A stretch of 64,000 bases of DNA, from assembly GCA_024235415.1 (NCBI GenBank), contig JACKML010000002.1, positions 310,001 to 374,000 on the forward strand. Reading direction: 5' to 3'. Source of the stretch: Chromatiaceae bacterium (GTDB lineage: Bacteria; Pseudomonadota; Gammaproteobacteria; Chromatiales; Chromatiaceae). The notes beneath the pieces are model-generated. The model did no database searches. It saw only the letters and a list, made by a program, of their open reading frames with translations, and was not told the DNA's origin. Positions 7,947-15,771 of the stretch are shown here, piece by piece (position 1 is the first letter of the stretch; every line of letters starts with the position of its first letter). The translations under genes were made by a program, and so were the position numbers.

Positions 7947-8738
7947 ATGCCAGCCGTGCTGCGCCTGTTTCTTATCGCGCTGGTCGCCTTGTCTACTGGC
8001 CATGTGGCTGCGAATGAGGCACCCACAATTGCCGCCGCCGCGGACCTGCGGTTCGCCCTTGAAAGGTTGGCGGAAGACTTCCGGGCAAAGACAGGCAATG
8101 CCATACGGGTCAGCTTCGGCTCTTCAGGCAACTTCACGACGCAGATCGAGAATGGCGCCCCGTTCGAAATCTTTCTGTCGGCCGACGAGAACTACGTCTT
8201 TCGGCTCGCCGATCAAGGCCTGACGCGCGACCACGGATCGCTTTATGCGGTCGGACGCATCGTCCTGTTTGCACCTCACGGCTCGCTGCTGGCGACCGAC
8301 CCGCAACTGGAACAGCTGCGCCAGGTGATTGCACAAGGTCGGCTGCACCGGTTTGCAATCGCCAACCCGGAACACGCCCCCTACGGCCGAGCCGCGCGTG
8401 CCGCGCTGCAGACCGCCGGCCTGTGGCCGCTGATCCAACCCAGTCTGGTGCTGGGCGAAAACGCTGCACAGGCCGCCCAGTTCGCCAGTTCCGGTTCCAC
8501 TGACGGCGGCATCATCCCGCTGTCACTGTCGAAGGCGCCACAGTTGGCGGCCCTTGGTACCTTCTCCACGATACCGGCCGACTGGCATTCCGCCGAACCA
8601 CTGCGTCAGCGCATGGTGCTGCTGCGCAATGCCGGTGCGACCGCAGACGCGTTCTATCGTTTTCTGCAGACCGACGAAGCACGCAAGACCCTGGCAGAAT
8701 TCGGCTTCGTCGTGCCAGATGAATCGATGAAGGAGTAA
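7947..8738 (+). CDS. modA: Molybdate ABC transporter, periplasmic binding protein
   Basis: This 263-residue protein has a signal peptide (MPAVLRLFLIALVALSTG, then HVAA) and a ModA-type mature sequence: TIAAAADLRFALE, then SFGSSGNFTTQIENGAPFEI, where backbone and Ser/Thr residues bind the oxyanion, and later FASSGSTDGGIIPLSL. It captures molybdate or tungstate in the periplasm for ModBC. It is the first gene of modABC, and the ModB start follows 5 bases after the stop. I found no ModE-type palindrome in the 192 bases upstream. Confidence 0.93.
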   Translation: MPAVLRLFLIALVALSTGHVAANEAPTIAAAADLRFALERLAEDFRAKTGNAIRVSFGSSGNFTTQIENGAPFEIFLSADENYVFRLADQGLTRDHGSLYAVGRIVLFAPHGSLLATDPQLEQLRQVIAQGRLHRFAIANPEHAPYGRAARAALQTAGLWPLIQPSLVLGENAAQAAQFASSGSTDGGIIPLSLSKAPQLAALGTFSTIPADWHSAEPLRQRMVLLRNAGATADAFYRFLQTDEARKTLAEFGFVVPDESMKE

Positions 8739-8743
8739 CGGGC

Positions 8744-9418
8744 TTGGACTGGCAGTCGTTTTCGCTCAGCCTGCAACTGGCCCTGGTCACGTTGGCCCTG
8801 CTGCTGCCGCTGTCCATCCCTGCCGCGTACTGGCTCGCGACCACGCAACGCGGAATCAAACCCTGGGTCGAGGGACTGATCGCCCTGCCGCTGGTGCTGC
8901 CGCCGACCGTCATCGGCTTTTACCTGTTGATTGTCCTGGGACGCCAGAGCTGGCTTGGACAGGCCTATGAGCAGCTATTCGGACAGCCCCTGGTGTTCAG
9001 CTTCAGCGGGCTGGTGCTGGCCTCGATCATATTCAACATCCCGTTCGCGGTGCAGCCGATCCAGCGTGCCTTCGAGGCCATCCCGCTCGAGGTGCGCGAG
9101 GCCGGGCAATGCTGTGGCCTGGGTTTCTGGCAGCGCTTCCTGCGCATCGATCTGCCTCTTTCCTGGCCGGGCATGTTGTCGGCAGCAGTGATCACGTTTG
9201 CACATACGCTGGGTGAGTTCGGTGTGGTGCTGATGGTCGGCGGCAATATTCCGGGAGAGACCAAGACGGTCGCGATCTCGATCTACGACCGCACCCAGGC
9301 ATTCGACCTCGCCGGGGCCAACGCGATGTCGCTGCTGTTGCTGGCGATCTCGTTGACCACCATCGTCGTCAGCTACGGCCTGGTCGGCCGCATGATGAAC
9401 GCGCGGCGCCCGGTATGA
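8744..9418 (+). CDS. modB: Molybdate ABC transporter permease
   Basis: This 224-residue permease has about five membrane helices and the ABC cytoplasmic loop EAGQCCGLGFWQRFLRIDLP, which contacts ModC. It starts with TTG at 8744. The Shine-Dalgarno AAGGAG lies 8 bases upstream and overlaps the end of modA, which supports this rare start and suggests coupled translation. Its stop overlaps the modC ATG (ATGA). ModB forms the membrane channel for molybdate import. Confidence 0.93.
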   Translation: MDWQSFSLSLQLALVTLALLLPLSIPAAYWLATTQRGIKPWVEGLIALPLVLPPTVIGFYLLIVLGRQSWLGQAYEQLFGQPLVFSFSGLVLASIIFNIPFAVQPIQRAFEAIPLEVREAGQCCGLGFWQRFLRIDLPLSWPGMLSAAVITFAHTLGEFGVVLMVGGNIPGETKTVAISIYDRTQAFDLAGANAMSLLLLAISLTTIVVSYGLVGRMMNARRPV

Positions 9419-10527
9419 GCCTGGAACTGGTCCTGCACAACCAGGGGCCTGATCTGGATCTGCACGCGACGCTGCCTGCCGGCAGAATCACCGCACTGCT
9501 CGGCCCTTCCGGGTGCGGCAAGACCTCGATCCTGCGCGCGATCGCCGGGCTGTTGCACCCGAAGCACGCCCGCATCCGTATGCACGGCGAGGTCTGGAGC
9601 GATTCGGACATGCGCCGCTTCGTCCCGACCCGTCTTCGGCCGATCGGCTTCGTGCCCCAGCAGTACGGCCTGTTTCCGCACCTGACCGCGCTGGGCAATG
9701 TGATGATGTCGCTGCGCCACCTGTCGGCAACACAGCGTTCCGTCAGCGCGCAGGCGTTCCTTGACCAGGTACACATCGGTGAACTCGCGGACCGGTACCC
9801 GCGCGCGCTTTCAGGCGGGCAACGGCAGCGACTCGCCCTGGCCCGGGCGATCGCGCGCGAGCCGCAGTTGCTACTGCTCGACGAACCCTTTTCCGCGGTC
9901 GACCGCACCACCAAGCGCCTGCTGTATGTCGAGATCAAACGCCTGCACGAGCAACTGGGGCTTACCACGGTGCTGGTCACCCACGATCTGGACGAAGCGG
10001 CACAACTGGCGTCGCACCTGTGCCTGATCGATCAGGGCCGGTTGCTGCAGGCTGGGCCGACGCGTGAGGTCCTGGCCCGCCCCTGTTGTGAATCGGCAGC
10101 CCGGTTGCTGGATATCCCGAACATCTTCGAAGGTCGACTCGACAACACCGGGGCAGAGGGTTCGCAGGTTCTCGCGTGGGGACCGCATCGGTTGAAGGTC
10201 GATCAACGGTTCAACGTCGCCGGACCATTTCGCTGGGGCATTCAGCCCGGCAACGTGCTGATGGTGCGTGACGACAAGCCCTGGGGTGATCACCTCGAGA
10301 ATCCAGTGGCCTGCCGGATCGTGGAGCACGTGGAACTCGGCGCCGAACTGCTGGTCTGGCTGACACCGGACGCATTACCGAACGAGACACTGCAGATGCG
10401 CCTGCCCGCCCGTGCGTTGCAACGCCACCCGCTGCAACCGGGACAGCACATGACGGTGTGTCTGCGGCGAAACGATCTGCTGCTGTTCCGTGACGAGGCA
10501 CCTGGCACGGGCGGCCGGGCGGCCTGA
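9415..10527 (+). CDS. modC: Molybdate ABC transporter ATP-binding protein
   Basis: This 370-residue ATPase has Walker A GPSGCGKTS (about residue 33), signature LSGGQRQRLALARAIA and Walker B LLLLDEPFSAVD, followed by the switch histidine in VTHDLDEA. The C-terminal 130 residues form the Mop/TOBE-type regulatory domain typical of ModC. The start overlaps modB by 4 bases, giving the standard modABC operon. It energises molybdate uptake at the cytoplasmic face. Nothing unusual was noticed. Confidence 0.93.
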   Translation: MSLELVLHNQGPDLDLHATLPAGRITALLGPSGCGKTSILRAIAGLLHPKHARIRMHGEVWSDSDMRRFVPTRLRPIGFVPQQYGLFPHLTALGNVMMSLRHLSATQRSVSAQAFLDQVHIGELADRYPRALSGGQRQRLALARAIAREPQLLLLDEPFSAVDRTTKRLLYVEIKRLHEQLGLTTVLVTHDLDEAAQLASHLCLIDQGRLLQAGPTREVLARPCCESAARLLDIPNIFEGRLDNTGAEGSQVLAWGPHRLKVDQRFNVAGPFRWGIQPGNVLMVRDDKPWGDHLENPVACRIVEHVELGAELLVWLTPDALPNETLQMRLPARALQRHPLQPGQHMTVCLRRNDLLLFRDEAPGTGGRAA

Positions 10528-10640
10528 AACGGGGTCAAAAACGGATTGCAGTTGCCGGACAAGAGCGCAAGATAAACCCGTGAAGCAACGCTGTGAGAGG
10601 AATCGGCCTCAAGTGGCGTTTCGTAGGAAAGGAATTTCCA

Positions 10641-11636
10641 ATGTCTGTAATTTGCTGTCCCGCGGGCCGCGCCGCGATGGCTTCGCCGACCCTCCTCAGG
10701 TGGATCGGTACGCATCTGCTGCTTTTCCTTTTGCAGATCAGCGCGGTTGGCGCTACCGACGAATCGGCCCTGATCCTCACACCATCAGAGCCGATCGATG
10801 CCACGCATACGAAAGTCTCAGACATCGTCGAGGATATGGCCAGGCGCGTCGACCGCTTCTTCGGCAACGACCGTGCATTCGAGGAGCAGAACGACACCGC
10901 GTTGCAGATCCGTTTCGACTTCGGTAGCGACGAGGGGGAGTTGGCCCGGCTGAACAGCAGTGTCCGTGCGAAAGTGGCGCTACCTGGTACGGAAGAGCGC
11001 CTGCGCCTCGTCCTGGAGAGCGATCCGGACCTGCCGGCACGCGATGCGCCCCTCGACGACCCGCTCAGGTCGTTCGGGGAGTCATCCGACTATACCCTCG
11101 GCCTCGAAGGGCGGGCCCAGGCCAGCGGTTGGCAGTTGCGGCCTTCGCTGGGCGTGCGCGCCAAATGGCCGCTGGATCCCTACGCGAGATTACTGGCAAT
11201 TCGCTACATTGATCTCGGCGATTGGGTGTCCCGCGTCTCAGGCACGGCTTCCTGGTTCAGCACGGACGGCGTCGGCCTCGACGGCACGGTTGATTTCGAC
11301 CGCCGAGTGAATGACGACATCCTGTTCCGTTCCGCCTCCAGCCTTGCATGGCGACACGACACGTCGCAGACCAATGCCGCACAGGTGTTGTCCCTGTTCC
11401 AGCGCCTGGCCTCGCAGGCCAGCCTGGCGTACGAGATCGGCGCCGGTGCCGACAACGATCCGCAGTGGGAGATCAACAACTATTTTGCGCGCCTGCGCTA
11501 TCGCCGGCTCGTCTACAAGACCTGGGCCTACGTCGACGTTCAGCCAACGATCGCCTGGCCGGAGGACAATGACTTCCAGGAAGAGCTTTCACTGCTGGTG
11601 CGTCTCGAGTTGAATTTCGGCAAGGCGTATCGATGA
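10641..11636 (+). CDS. Exported protein of unknown function, possible outer-membrane beta-barrel
   Basis: This is a 331-residue protein of no family I can name. The ATG at 10641 is chosen because AAGGAAT lies just upstream and a signal peptide follows (hydrophobic LLRWIGTHLLLFLLQISAVGA, mature start near TDES). After a helical region mentioning VEDMARRVDRFFGNDR, the rest alternates polar and hydrophobic residues with many Arg, Trp and Tyr, such as LRPSLGVRAKWPL, WVSRVSGTASWFS and FARLRYRRLVY. That pattern fits strands of a barrel. The C-terminus (LELNFGKAYR) does not end in the classical aromatic residue. It is a single gene 113 bases after modC, with no evident functional link to it. Confidence 0.65.
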   Translation: MSVICCPAGRAAMASPTLLRWIGTHLLLFLLQISAVGATDESALILTPSEPIDATHTKVSDIVEDMARRVDRFFGNDRAFEEQNDTALQIRFDFGSDEGELARLNSSVRAKVALPGTEERLRLVLESDPDLPARDAPLDDPLRSFGESSDYTLGLEGRAQASGWQLRPSLGVRAKWPLDPYARLLAIRYIDLGDWVSRVSGTASWFSTDGVGLDGTVDFDRRVNDDILFRSASSLAWRHDTSQTNAAQVLSLFQRLASQASLAYEIGAGADNDPQWEINNYFARLRYRRLVYKTWAYVDVQPTIAWPEDNDFQEELSLLVRLELNFGKAYR

Positions 11637-11669
11637 TCGGCGCCGCCCGGGCGCACCCCGCAACGCGGT

Positions 11670-12053
11670 CTATACCAATCGCCCGTCGCTGATCCGGCCA
11701 AGCAGCGCCTCCAGCCGTGCCAGTTCCGTTTCACCGGGATCGGCGAACAGGACGCCGATCAGATAGCGCTCCAGCGACAGCCGTCGCACGTGCCTTACCC
11801 GACAGTCGAGGCGCAGCGGTCGGTTCCCGGCGGCCATGCCGGCCGTTGGCAGATCGACCTCGAACGCGTCGCCCGGCGTCAGAATCGATCCACCCTGTGC
11901 CAGTGCAACCACGTCGGCACGGCCCATGTACAGGCTGAGGCCGACGATGGAGACATCGCAGGATGTCGCGTCGCGCGGCGTACCCTGGCGATCGATGACA
12001 CGGAGCGCACAGGACAGCGAATGGCGGGGATAAAGGCGACGTTCGGTAGTCAT
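11670..12053 (-). CDS. PilZ domain protein
   Basis: This is a 127-residue single-domain protein. The c-di-GMP binding elements of PilZ are recognisable: an arginine-rich start (MTTERRLYPRHSL, giving the RxxxR motif) and a CDVSIVGLSLYMG segment in place of the D/NxSxxG motif. It probably acts as a cytoplasmic c-di-GMP receptor. It is convergent with the preceding exported-protein gene and 93 bases downstream of the glutamine amidotransferase gene on its own strand. A c-di-GMP enzyme is encoded elsewhere in the window (GGDEF-EAL at 43.3 kb) but no direct link can be shown. Confidence 0.8.
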   Translation of the reverse strand: MTTERRLYPRHSLSCALRVIDRQGTPRDATSCDVSIVGLSLYMGRADVVALAQGGSILTPGDAFEVDLPTAGMAAGNRPLRLDCRVRHVRRLSLERYLIGVLFADPGETELARLEALLGRISDGRLV

Positions 12054-12146
12054 TAAAGGGGGATTTTAGTCGCAATCGACCCTCGATGGGCGCAAAACCG
12101 GGGCCGTGAACGTCCTGTTGCGGTGCCATTTCCGCTGTCCGCGGCG

Positions 12147-12956
12147 TTACCCCGGCGATCGTGACGTGACACTGCCCCGCTGGATTGCCAGGACCTCACC
12201 GTCCTCCAGGGCGCACCATGCCTCGTCGGTCAACGGGGCACTGGCAACCAGCGTCAGCGCCTGCTGCACGGTATGCAAACGGATGCCGGAATCTGCCAGG
12301 TCAGGCACTGACTCCTCGCAACTGCGTTGCAACAGATACAACCCTGGTTGCTGCAAAGTACCGTCTGGAATTCGGTGGTGCGCATGCACGAACAGGGTGT
12401 CGCTGTCCGAATAGAGAAAATTCGCGATCCCGATCGCGCGCAATGTGGCCGCAAATTCAGCCACCGCCTCCAGTCGCTCGGCCAGCAGAGGGACACCCTC
12501 GCGCTGCCTGTCCCACAGCTTCGCCATCCGGGTCAACAGGTGGCAGAACGCCGCCTCGGAGTCACTCTCACCGACCGGACGGAAACGCGCGGAGGCCGGC
12601 TGTGCACCGTGCTCCCAACCCGGCAGGTCGCCGTTGTGGGCAAACACATGGGTGTGGCCACCCAGTTCGCGCATGAACGGCTGGGTATTGCGCAACGCGG
12701 TCTCGCCGAAGGTGGCCAGGCGGATGTGCGAAATCACCAGGGCGCTGGGGGGACCATGATCCTCGAGATAACGCGCCAGACCGCTCTCGCTCGCGGCCCC
12801 GGGCTCGCGCAACAGCAGCGCGTCACGCTCTGCATAAAACGCCACGCCCCACCCGTCACGGTGCGGCCCCTCGGCTCCGCCGCGCCTGGCAAGCCGCTGC
12901 AAAGAGAAACCGACCGAGGTGGGTACCCGGCTGCACATCGCAAACAGTTCACACAT
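12147..12956 (-). CDS. Class II glutamine amidotransferase (YafJ-like)
   Basis: This 269-residue protein begins MCELFAMCSR, so the N-terminal nucleophile is Cys2 after removal of the initiator Met. Other family blocks are DGWGVAFY, HIRLATFG and HVFAHNGDLPG. It belongs to the stand-alone class II amidotransferase group (E. coli YafJ), whose members hydrolyse a glutamine or gamma-glutamyl amide. No synthase domain is fused and the acceptor is unknown. The neighbours give no clear clue. Confidence 0.88.
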   Translation of the reverse strand: MCELFAMCSRVPTSVGFSLQRLARRGGAEGPHRDGWGVAFYAERDALLLREPGAASESGLARYLEDHGPPSALVISHIRLATFGETALRNTQPFMRELGGHTHVFAHNGDLPGWEHGAQPASARFRPVGESDSEAAFCHLLTRMAKLWDRQREGVPLLAERLEAVAEFAATLRAIGIANFLYSDSDTLFVHAHHRIPDGTLQQPGLYLLQRSCEESVPDLADSGIRLHTVQQALTLVASAPLTDEAWCALEDGEVLAIQRGSVTSRSPG

Positions 12957-13241
12957 TGTCCCGTGCCCGTTCCCGGCCGCTGCGTCTGCGTTCAGTATCG
13001 CGCACCCCGGCTTCGGTTGTGCAGACCCAGATCAGTCCAGGGCGCGCCGCAGGGCCACCTCCGACAGCAACTCGCGACAACCGCGCGGCCCGCTCGCCTC
13101 AACCATCGATGACCGCGCGGTCGCGCCCACAAGCGTCACCGCGAGTCACATCGGGGATTTTCAGCCACAGCACCTGAAACTTTTCTTACCGGCAGTGCCC
13201 CACTACGCTTGTCGAATCAATTCCTGGAGTGCCGATGTACC
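12957..13241. other. Divergent intergenic region
   Basis: Nearly 290 bases between two divergent genes. It probably holds both promoters, but I could not assign -35/-10 boxes with confidence and saw no coding frame. Confidence 0.4.
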
Positions 13242-13823
13242 GTGTCGTTACCAATCGATCAATGCATGTTGGCCGCCTGTGCGGCCTGCGGCCTCACCGC
13301 GGTGCTGGCGGGAAACACCGCTGCGGCGCCCCTGGTGCTGGACATCTGCGTGAGCTACCACTGTGCCGCCCATCGCGCCGTAACGATCGATGCGGCGCAG
13401 TGGAACGCGGTGGTGGCGTTGCTGCGTACCAGCAGCAGCGCAGAGGAAGAACGCCGTGGAATCGCGCAGGCCATCGCCCACATGGAACGCGTCGTCGGCG
13501 CCCAGGCCGGGACTTCCGGCGACCTGCCCCGCAATGAGGGTGACGGCGCAGCGCCCGGACAGCTCGATTGCATCGCCGAATCGCTGAACACGACCACCTA
13601 TCTGCGTGCCGTCGAAGATGCCGGGCTGCTGCGCTGGCACAAGGCCGCGGAACCGGCGAAACGGCAGCGCTGGGTATTCAGCTTTCATCGCACCGCCGTG
13701 ATACGGGAAATTGCGACGGACCAGCCATATGCGGTTGACTCGTGGTATCTGGGCAATGGCGCCGAGCCTCTGGTGCAACCGCTGGACGACTGGTATCGCG
13801 CGATCGGTGCCCCCGGCGACTGA
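13242..13823 (+). CDS. Hypothetical protein, probably exported, N-terminus uncertain
   Basis: The reading frame encodes up to about 193 residues from a GTG at 13242; a TTG at 13209 or an ATG at 13266 is also possible. A hydrophobic segment (MLAACAACGLTAVLAGNTAAA) looks like a signal-peptide core but lacks basic residues before it in this frame. The body contains LDICVSYHCAAHRAVTI, LDCIAESLNTTTYLRAVED and DSWYLGNGAEPLVQPLDDWY. I recognise no characterised family. A better ribosome site (GGAG) and an ATG with a basic N-terminus (MYRVVTNR) sit at 13226-13258 in a different frame, so a frameshift or base error near 13260 is possible. Confidence 0.6.
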   Translation: MSLPIDQCMLAACAACGLTAVLAGNTAAAPLVLDICVSYHCAAHRAVTIDAAQWNAVVALLRTSSSAEEERRGIAQAIAHMERVVGAQAGTSGDLPRNEGDGAAPGQLDCIAESLNTTTYLRAVEDAGLLRWHKAAEPAKRQRWVFSFHRTAVIREIATDQPYAVDSWYLGNGAEPLVQPLDDWYRAIGAPGD

Positions 13824-13836
13824 GGCGGGCACGGAT

Positions 13837-14151
13837 TCAGTCGAACACCAGTCTCTCCAGCAGGCGCACGCGTTGGCGCAGCTGCTGCATTTCATCCATC
13901 AGCTCGACGGCCAATGCCGCCCCCGCGGGGTTGAGCCCGAGGTCGTGCTCCAGGCGCACTGCACGCAACGCCCGCGCCACATCGGCATCCGCGAACTGCC
14001 ATTCACGCGGCGACTGCCCGTGAGGACTCAACACGCCCTCACCGACAAGGATCACGATGGTCTCGCTGGACACACCACAACACTGCGACAACTCGGTCAG
14101 CGAGAAGCTGTATTCGACATCCGGATGGAAGGGGTGGTGTTCGCCGGTCAC
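13837..14151 (-). CDS. cbpM: Chaperone modulator CbpM
   Basis: This 104-residue protein has a MerR-like N-terminal helical part (YSFSLTELSQCCGVSSETI) and a C-terminal coiled helix (LMDEMQQLRQRVRLLERLVFD). It is the usual partner of CbpA, binding its J-domain and inhibiting co-chaperone activity. The start is taken as the GTG at 14151: GGGAGG lies 5 bases upstream inside the end of cbpA, and the cbpA stop is only 1 base away, so translation is coupled. Upstream in-frame codons overlap cbpA. Confidence 0.88.
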   Translation of the reverse strand: MTGEHHPFHPDVEYSFSLTELSQCCGVSSETIVILVGEGVLSPHGQSPREWQFADADVARALRAVRLEHDLGLNPAGAALAVELMDEMQQLRQRVRLLERLVFD

Positions 14152-14152
14152 A

Positions 14153-15112
14153 TCAACCTCCCAGATGTGCGCGTGGGTTGAACGGCATCTCGCGCGCCAT
14201 CTGCTCGTACAGCGCCCGCTTCGCCTCGGTGTCCGCCGGTGGCGCCACGATCTGCAGCACCACGAACTGATCGCCGGCCGCCTCTTTCGGAACCGCCAGC
14301 CCACGTCCCTTCAGGCGCAGCTTCTGACCGCTGCGCGCCCCGGCAGGAATATTGAGATCGACCGCACCGCCCAGTGTGGGGACCTTGAGCTTGCCGCCGA
14401 GCGCGGCTTCCCACGGGGTCACCGGCAGATTCAGAAAGACATCCTTGCCGTCCACCTGGTACCGCGCATGCGGCTTGAGTGTGACTTCCAGAAACAGGTC
14501 GCCGGCAGGCCCGCCGTTGAAGCCGGCACCGCCCTGTCCCGCCAGGCGGATGCGCTTGCCGCTGGTCACACCGCGCGGGATCTTGACCTGCAGATTGCGC
14601 AACCGGCCGGTAAGGCGGCCGTGCGCATCGTATTCGGGGATGCGCAGCTTCAGTCCAAGGGTGGCACCGTTGAATGCGTCCTCGAGGCTGACCTCGACCC
14701 TGGCGTGATGATCCTCTCCACGACCGGAGACACGCCCGCCACGGGAGAAGCCGGCACCGCGATGATTCGCACCCTGTCCGAACAGGCTCTCGAAGAAATC
14801 CGAAAAGCCGCCACGTCCGGTATCGGCCGGACCGCCACCGGAAAACTCGAACCCGGCATCCCAACCCGGTGGCGGCCGGAAATCCTGGCCGGCGCGCCAG
14901 TTCTTGCCCAGTTGGTCGTAGGCCGCGCGCTTTTCCGGGTCCCTGAGCACCTCGTAGGCCTCACCGAGCTCCTTGAAGCGGCGCTCGGCATTCGCCTCTT
15001 TGCTGACATCCGGGTGATATTTGCGCGCCAGCTTGCGGTAGGCGCGCTTGATCTCGTCCTGCGTCGCTTCGCGGGCCACGCCCATCACCGCATAGTAGTC
15101 TTTGTAGTCCAT
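14153..15112 (-). CDS. cbpA: CbpA, DnaJ-like co-chaperone and curved-DNA-binding protein
   Basis: This 319-residue class II J-protein has a J-domain at residues 1-70 with the HPD motif (RKYHPDVSKEA), a Gly/Phe-rich linker (EFSGGGPADTGRGGFSDFFE), then two C-terminal beta domains. It has no zinc-finger repeats, as expected for CbpA rather than DnaJ. It stimulates DnaK and binds curved DNA. It is followed immediately by cbpM and lies 79 bases downstream of hsp20 on the same strand, forming a small stress-protein cluster. Confidence 0.93.
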   Translation of the reverse strand: MDYKDYYAVMGVAREATQDEIKRAYRKLARKYHPDVSKEANAERRFKELGEAYEVLRDPEKRAAYDQLGKNWRAGQDFRPPPGWDAGFEFSGGGPADTGRGGFSDFFESLFGQGANHRGAGFSRGGRVSGRGEDHHARVEVSLEDAFNGATLGLKLRIPEYDAHGRLTGRLRNLQVKIPRGVTSGKRIRLAGQGGAGFNGGPAGDLFLEVTLKPHARYQVDGKDVFLNLPVTPWEAALGGKLKVPTLGGAVDLNIPAGARSGQKLRLKGRGLAVPKEAAGDQFVVLQIVAPPADTEAKRALYEQMAREMPFNPRAHLGG

Positions 15113-15159
15113 CGATCGACGCCTGTTGTCGGGAAATCAGCGTACCCCGGCGGCAAACC

Positions 15160-15183
15160 GGGCGCCGCACAGTGGCGGCGCCC
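15160..15183 (-). terminator. Hairpin between hsp20 and cbpA
   Basis: GGGCGCCGC at 15160-15168 pairs perfectly with GCGGCGCCC at 15175-15183 around a 6-base loop. In the minus-strand transcript it follows hsp20 and precedes cbpA, but it lacks a downstream U-run. It could be an attenuator or an mRNA-stabilising stem between the genes. In the other direction it is followed by TTTCTT, but no plus-strand gene needs it. Confidence 0.45.
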
Positions 15184-15191
15184 TTTCTTGG

Positions 15192-15626
15192 TCAGCTGTT
15201 GACCGAGATCTTGCGCGGTTGCGCCTTTTCCTGCTTGCCAATCGTCACCTCGAGCACACCATGGTTGCTCTTGGCAGTGATCTTGCTGGCATCCGCGGTG
15301 TCGGGAAGGCTGAAGCGACGATAGAAGCTGCCATAGGTGCGCTCGACGCGCTTGTAGCCTTCGCGCTCGTCCTTCTTCTCCGACTCCTTCTCGCCTTTGA
15401 TGGTCAGCATGCCGTTTTCCATGTGCACCTCGATATCTTTCGGGTCCACGCCCGGGATATCGGCCACGATCTTGAAGTTGTCCTTGTCTTCCTTGATATC
15501 CACCGCAGGCACCCAGTCGCTGGTGGCGACATTGCTGCCTTCGGCGGTTCGCGTATCCATCGTGCGCTCCATTTCACGGCGCATCTGTTCCAACAGGCTC
15601 CAGGGTTCATATTTCATCAGGCTCAT
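15192..15626 (-). CDS. Hsp20/alpha-crystallin small heat-shock protein
   Basis: This 144-residue protein starts at MSLMKYEPWSLLEQM, with GGGAGG 8 bases upstream of the ATG. The alpha-crystallin domain spans about residues 38-135 (WVPAVDIKED, VADIPGVDPKDIEVHMENG) and has the conserved KSNHGVLEVTI near the end, followed by a short tail with the I-x-V type motif (KISVNS). Such proteins are ATP-independent holdases. A strong sigma-32-type promoter lies upstream, and cbpA-cbpM follow on the same strand. Confidence 0.93.
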   Translation of the reverse strand: MSLMKYEPWSLLEQMRREMERTMDTRTAEGSNVATSDWVPAVDIKEDKDNFKIVADIPGVDPKDIEVHMENGMLTIKGEKESEKKDEREGYKRVERTYGSFYRRFSLPDTADASKITAKSNHGVLEVTIGKQEKAQPRKISVNS

Positions 15627-15696
15627 GACGGCGTCCTCCCTATCAGTTCGATCGAAACAACATCCGGCGGGGCATTCACCCCTCTTTCCTGCCGTA

Positions 15697-15725
15697 TAGA
15701 TAGGCCCGAAAGGCGCGCTTTCAAG
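15697..15725 (-). promoter_or_regulatory. Sigma-32 (RpoH) heat-shock promoter for hsp20
   Basis: Read on the minus strand, a -35 box CTTGAAA (15725-15719) is followed after 14 bases by a -10 box CCTATCTA (15704-15697). This matches the sigma-32 consensus CTTGAAA-N13-15-CCCCATnTA closely in sequence and spacing. The start of transcription would be near 15690, leaving a leader of about 64 bases before the hsp20 ATG. Confidence 0.75.
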
Positions 15726-15771
15726 AGCGGGGATTTGCCTCAGGTCAAAGGTCGCATTGGAGGAAACCGCT

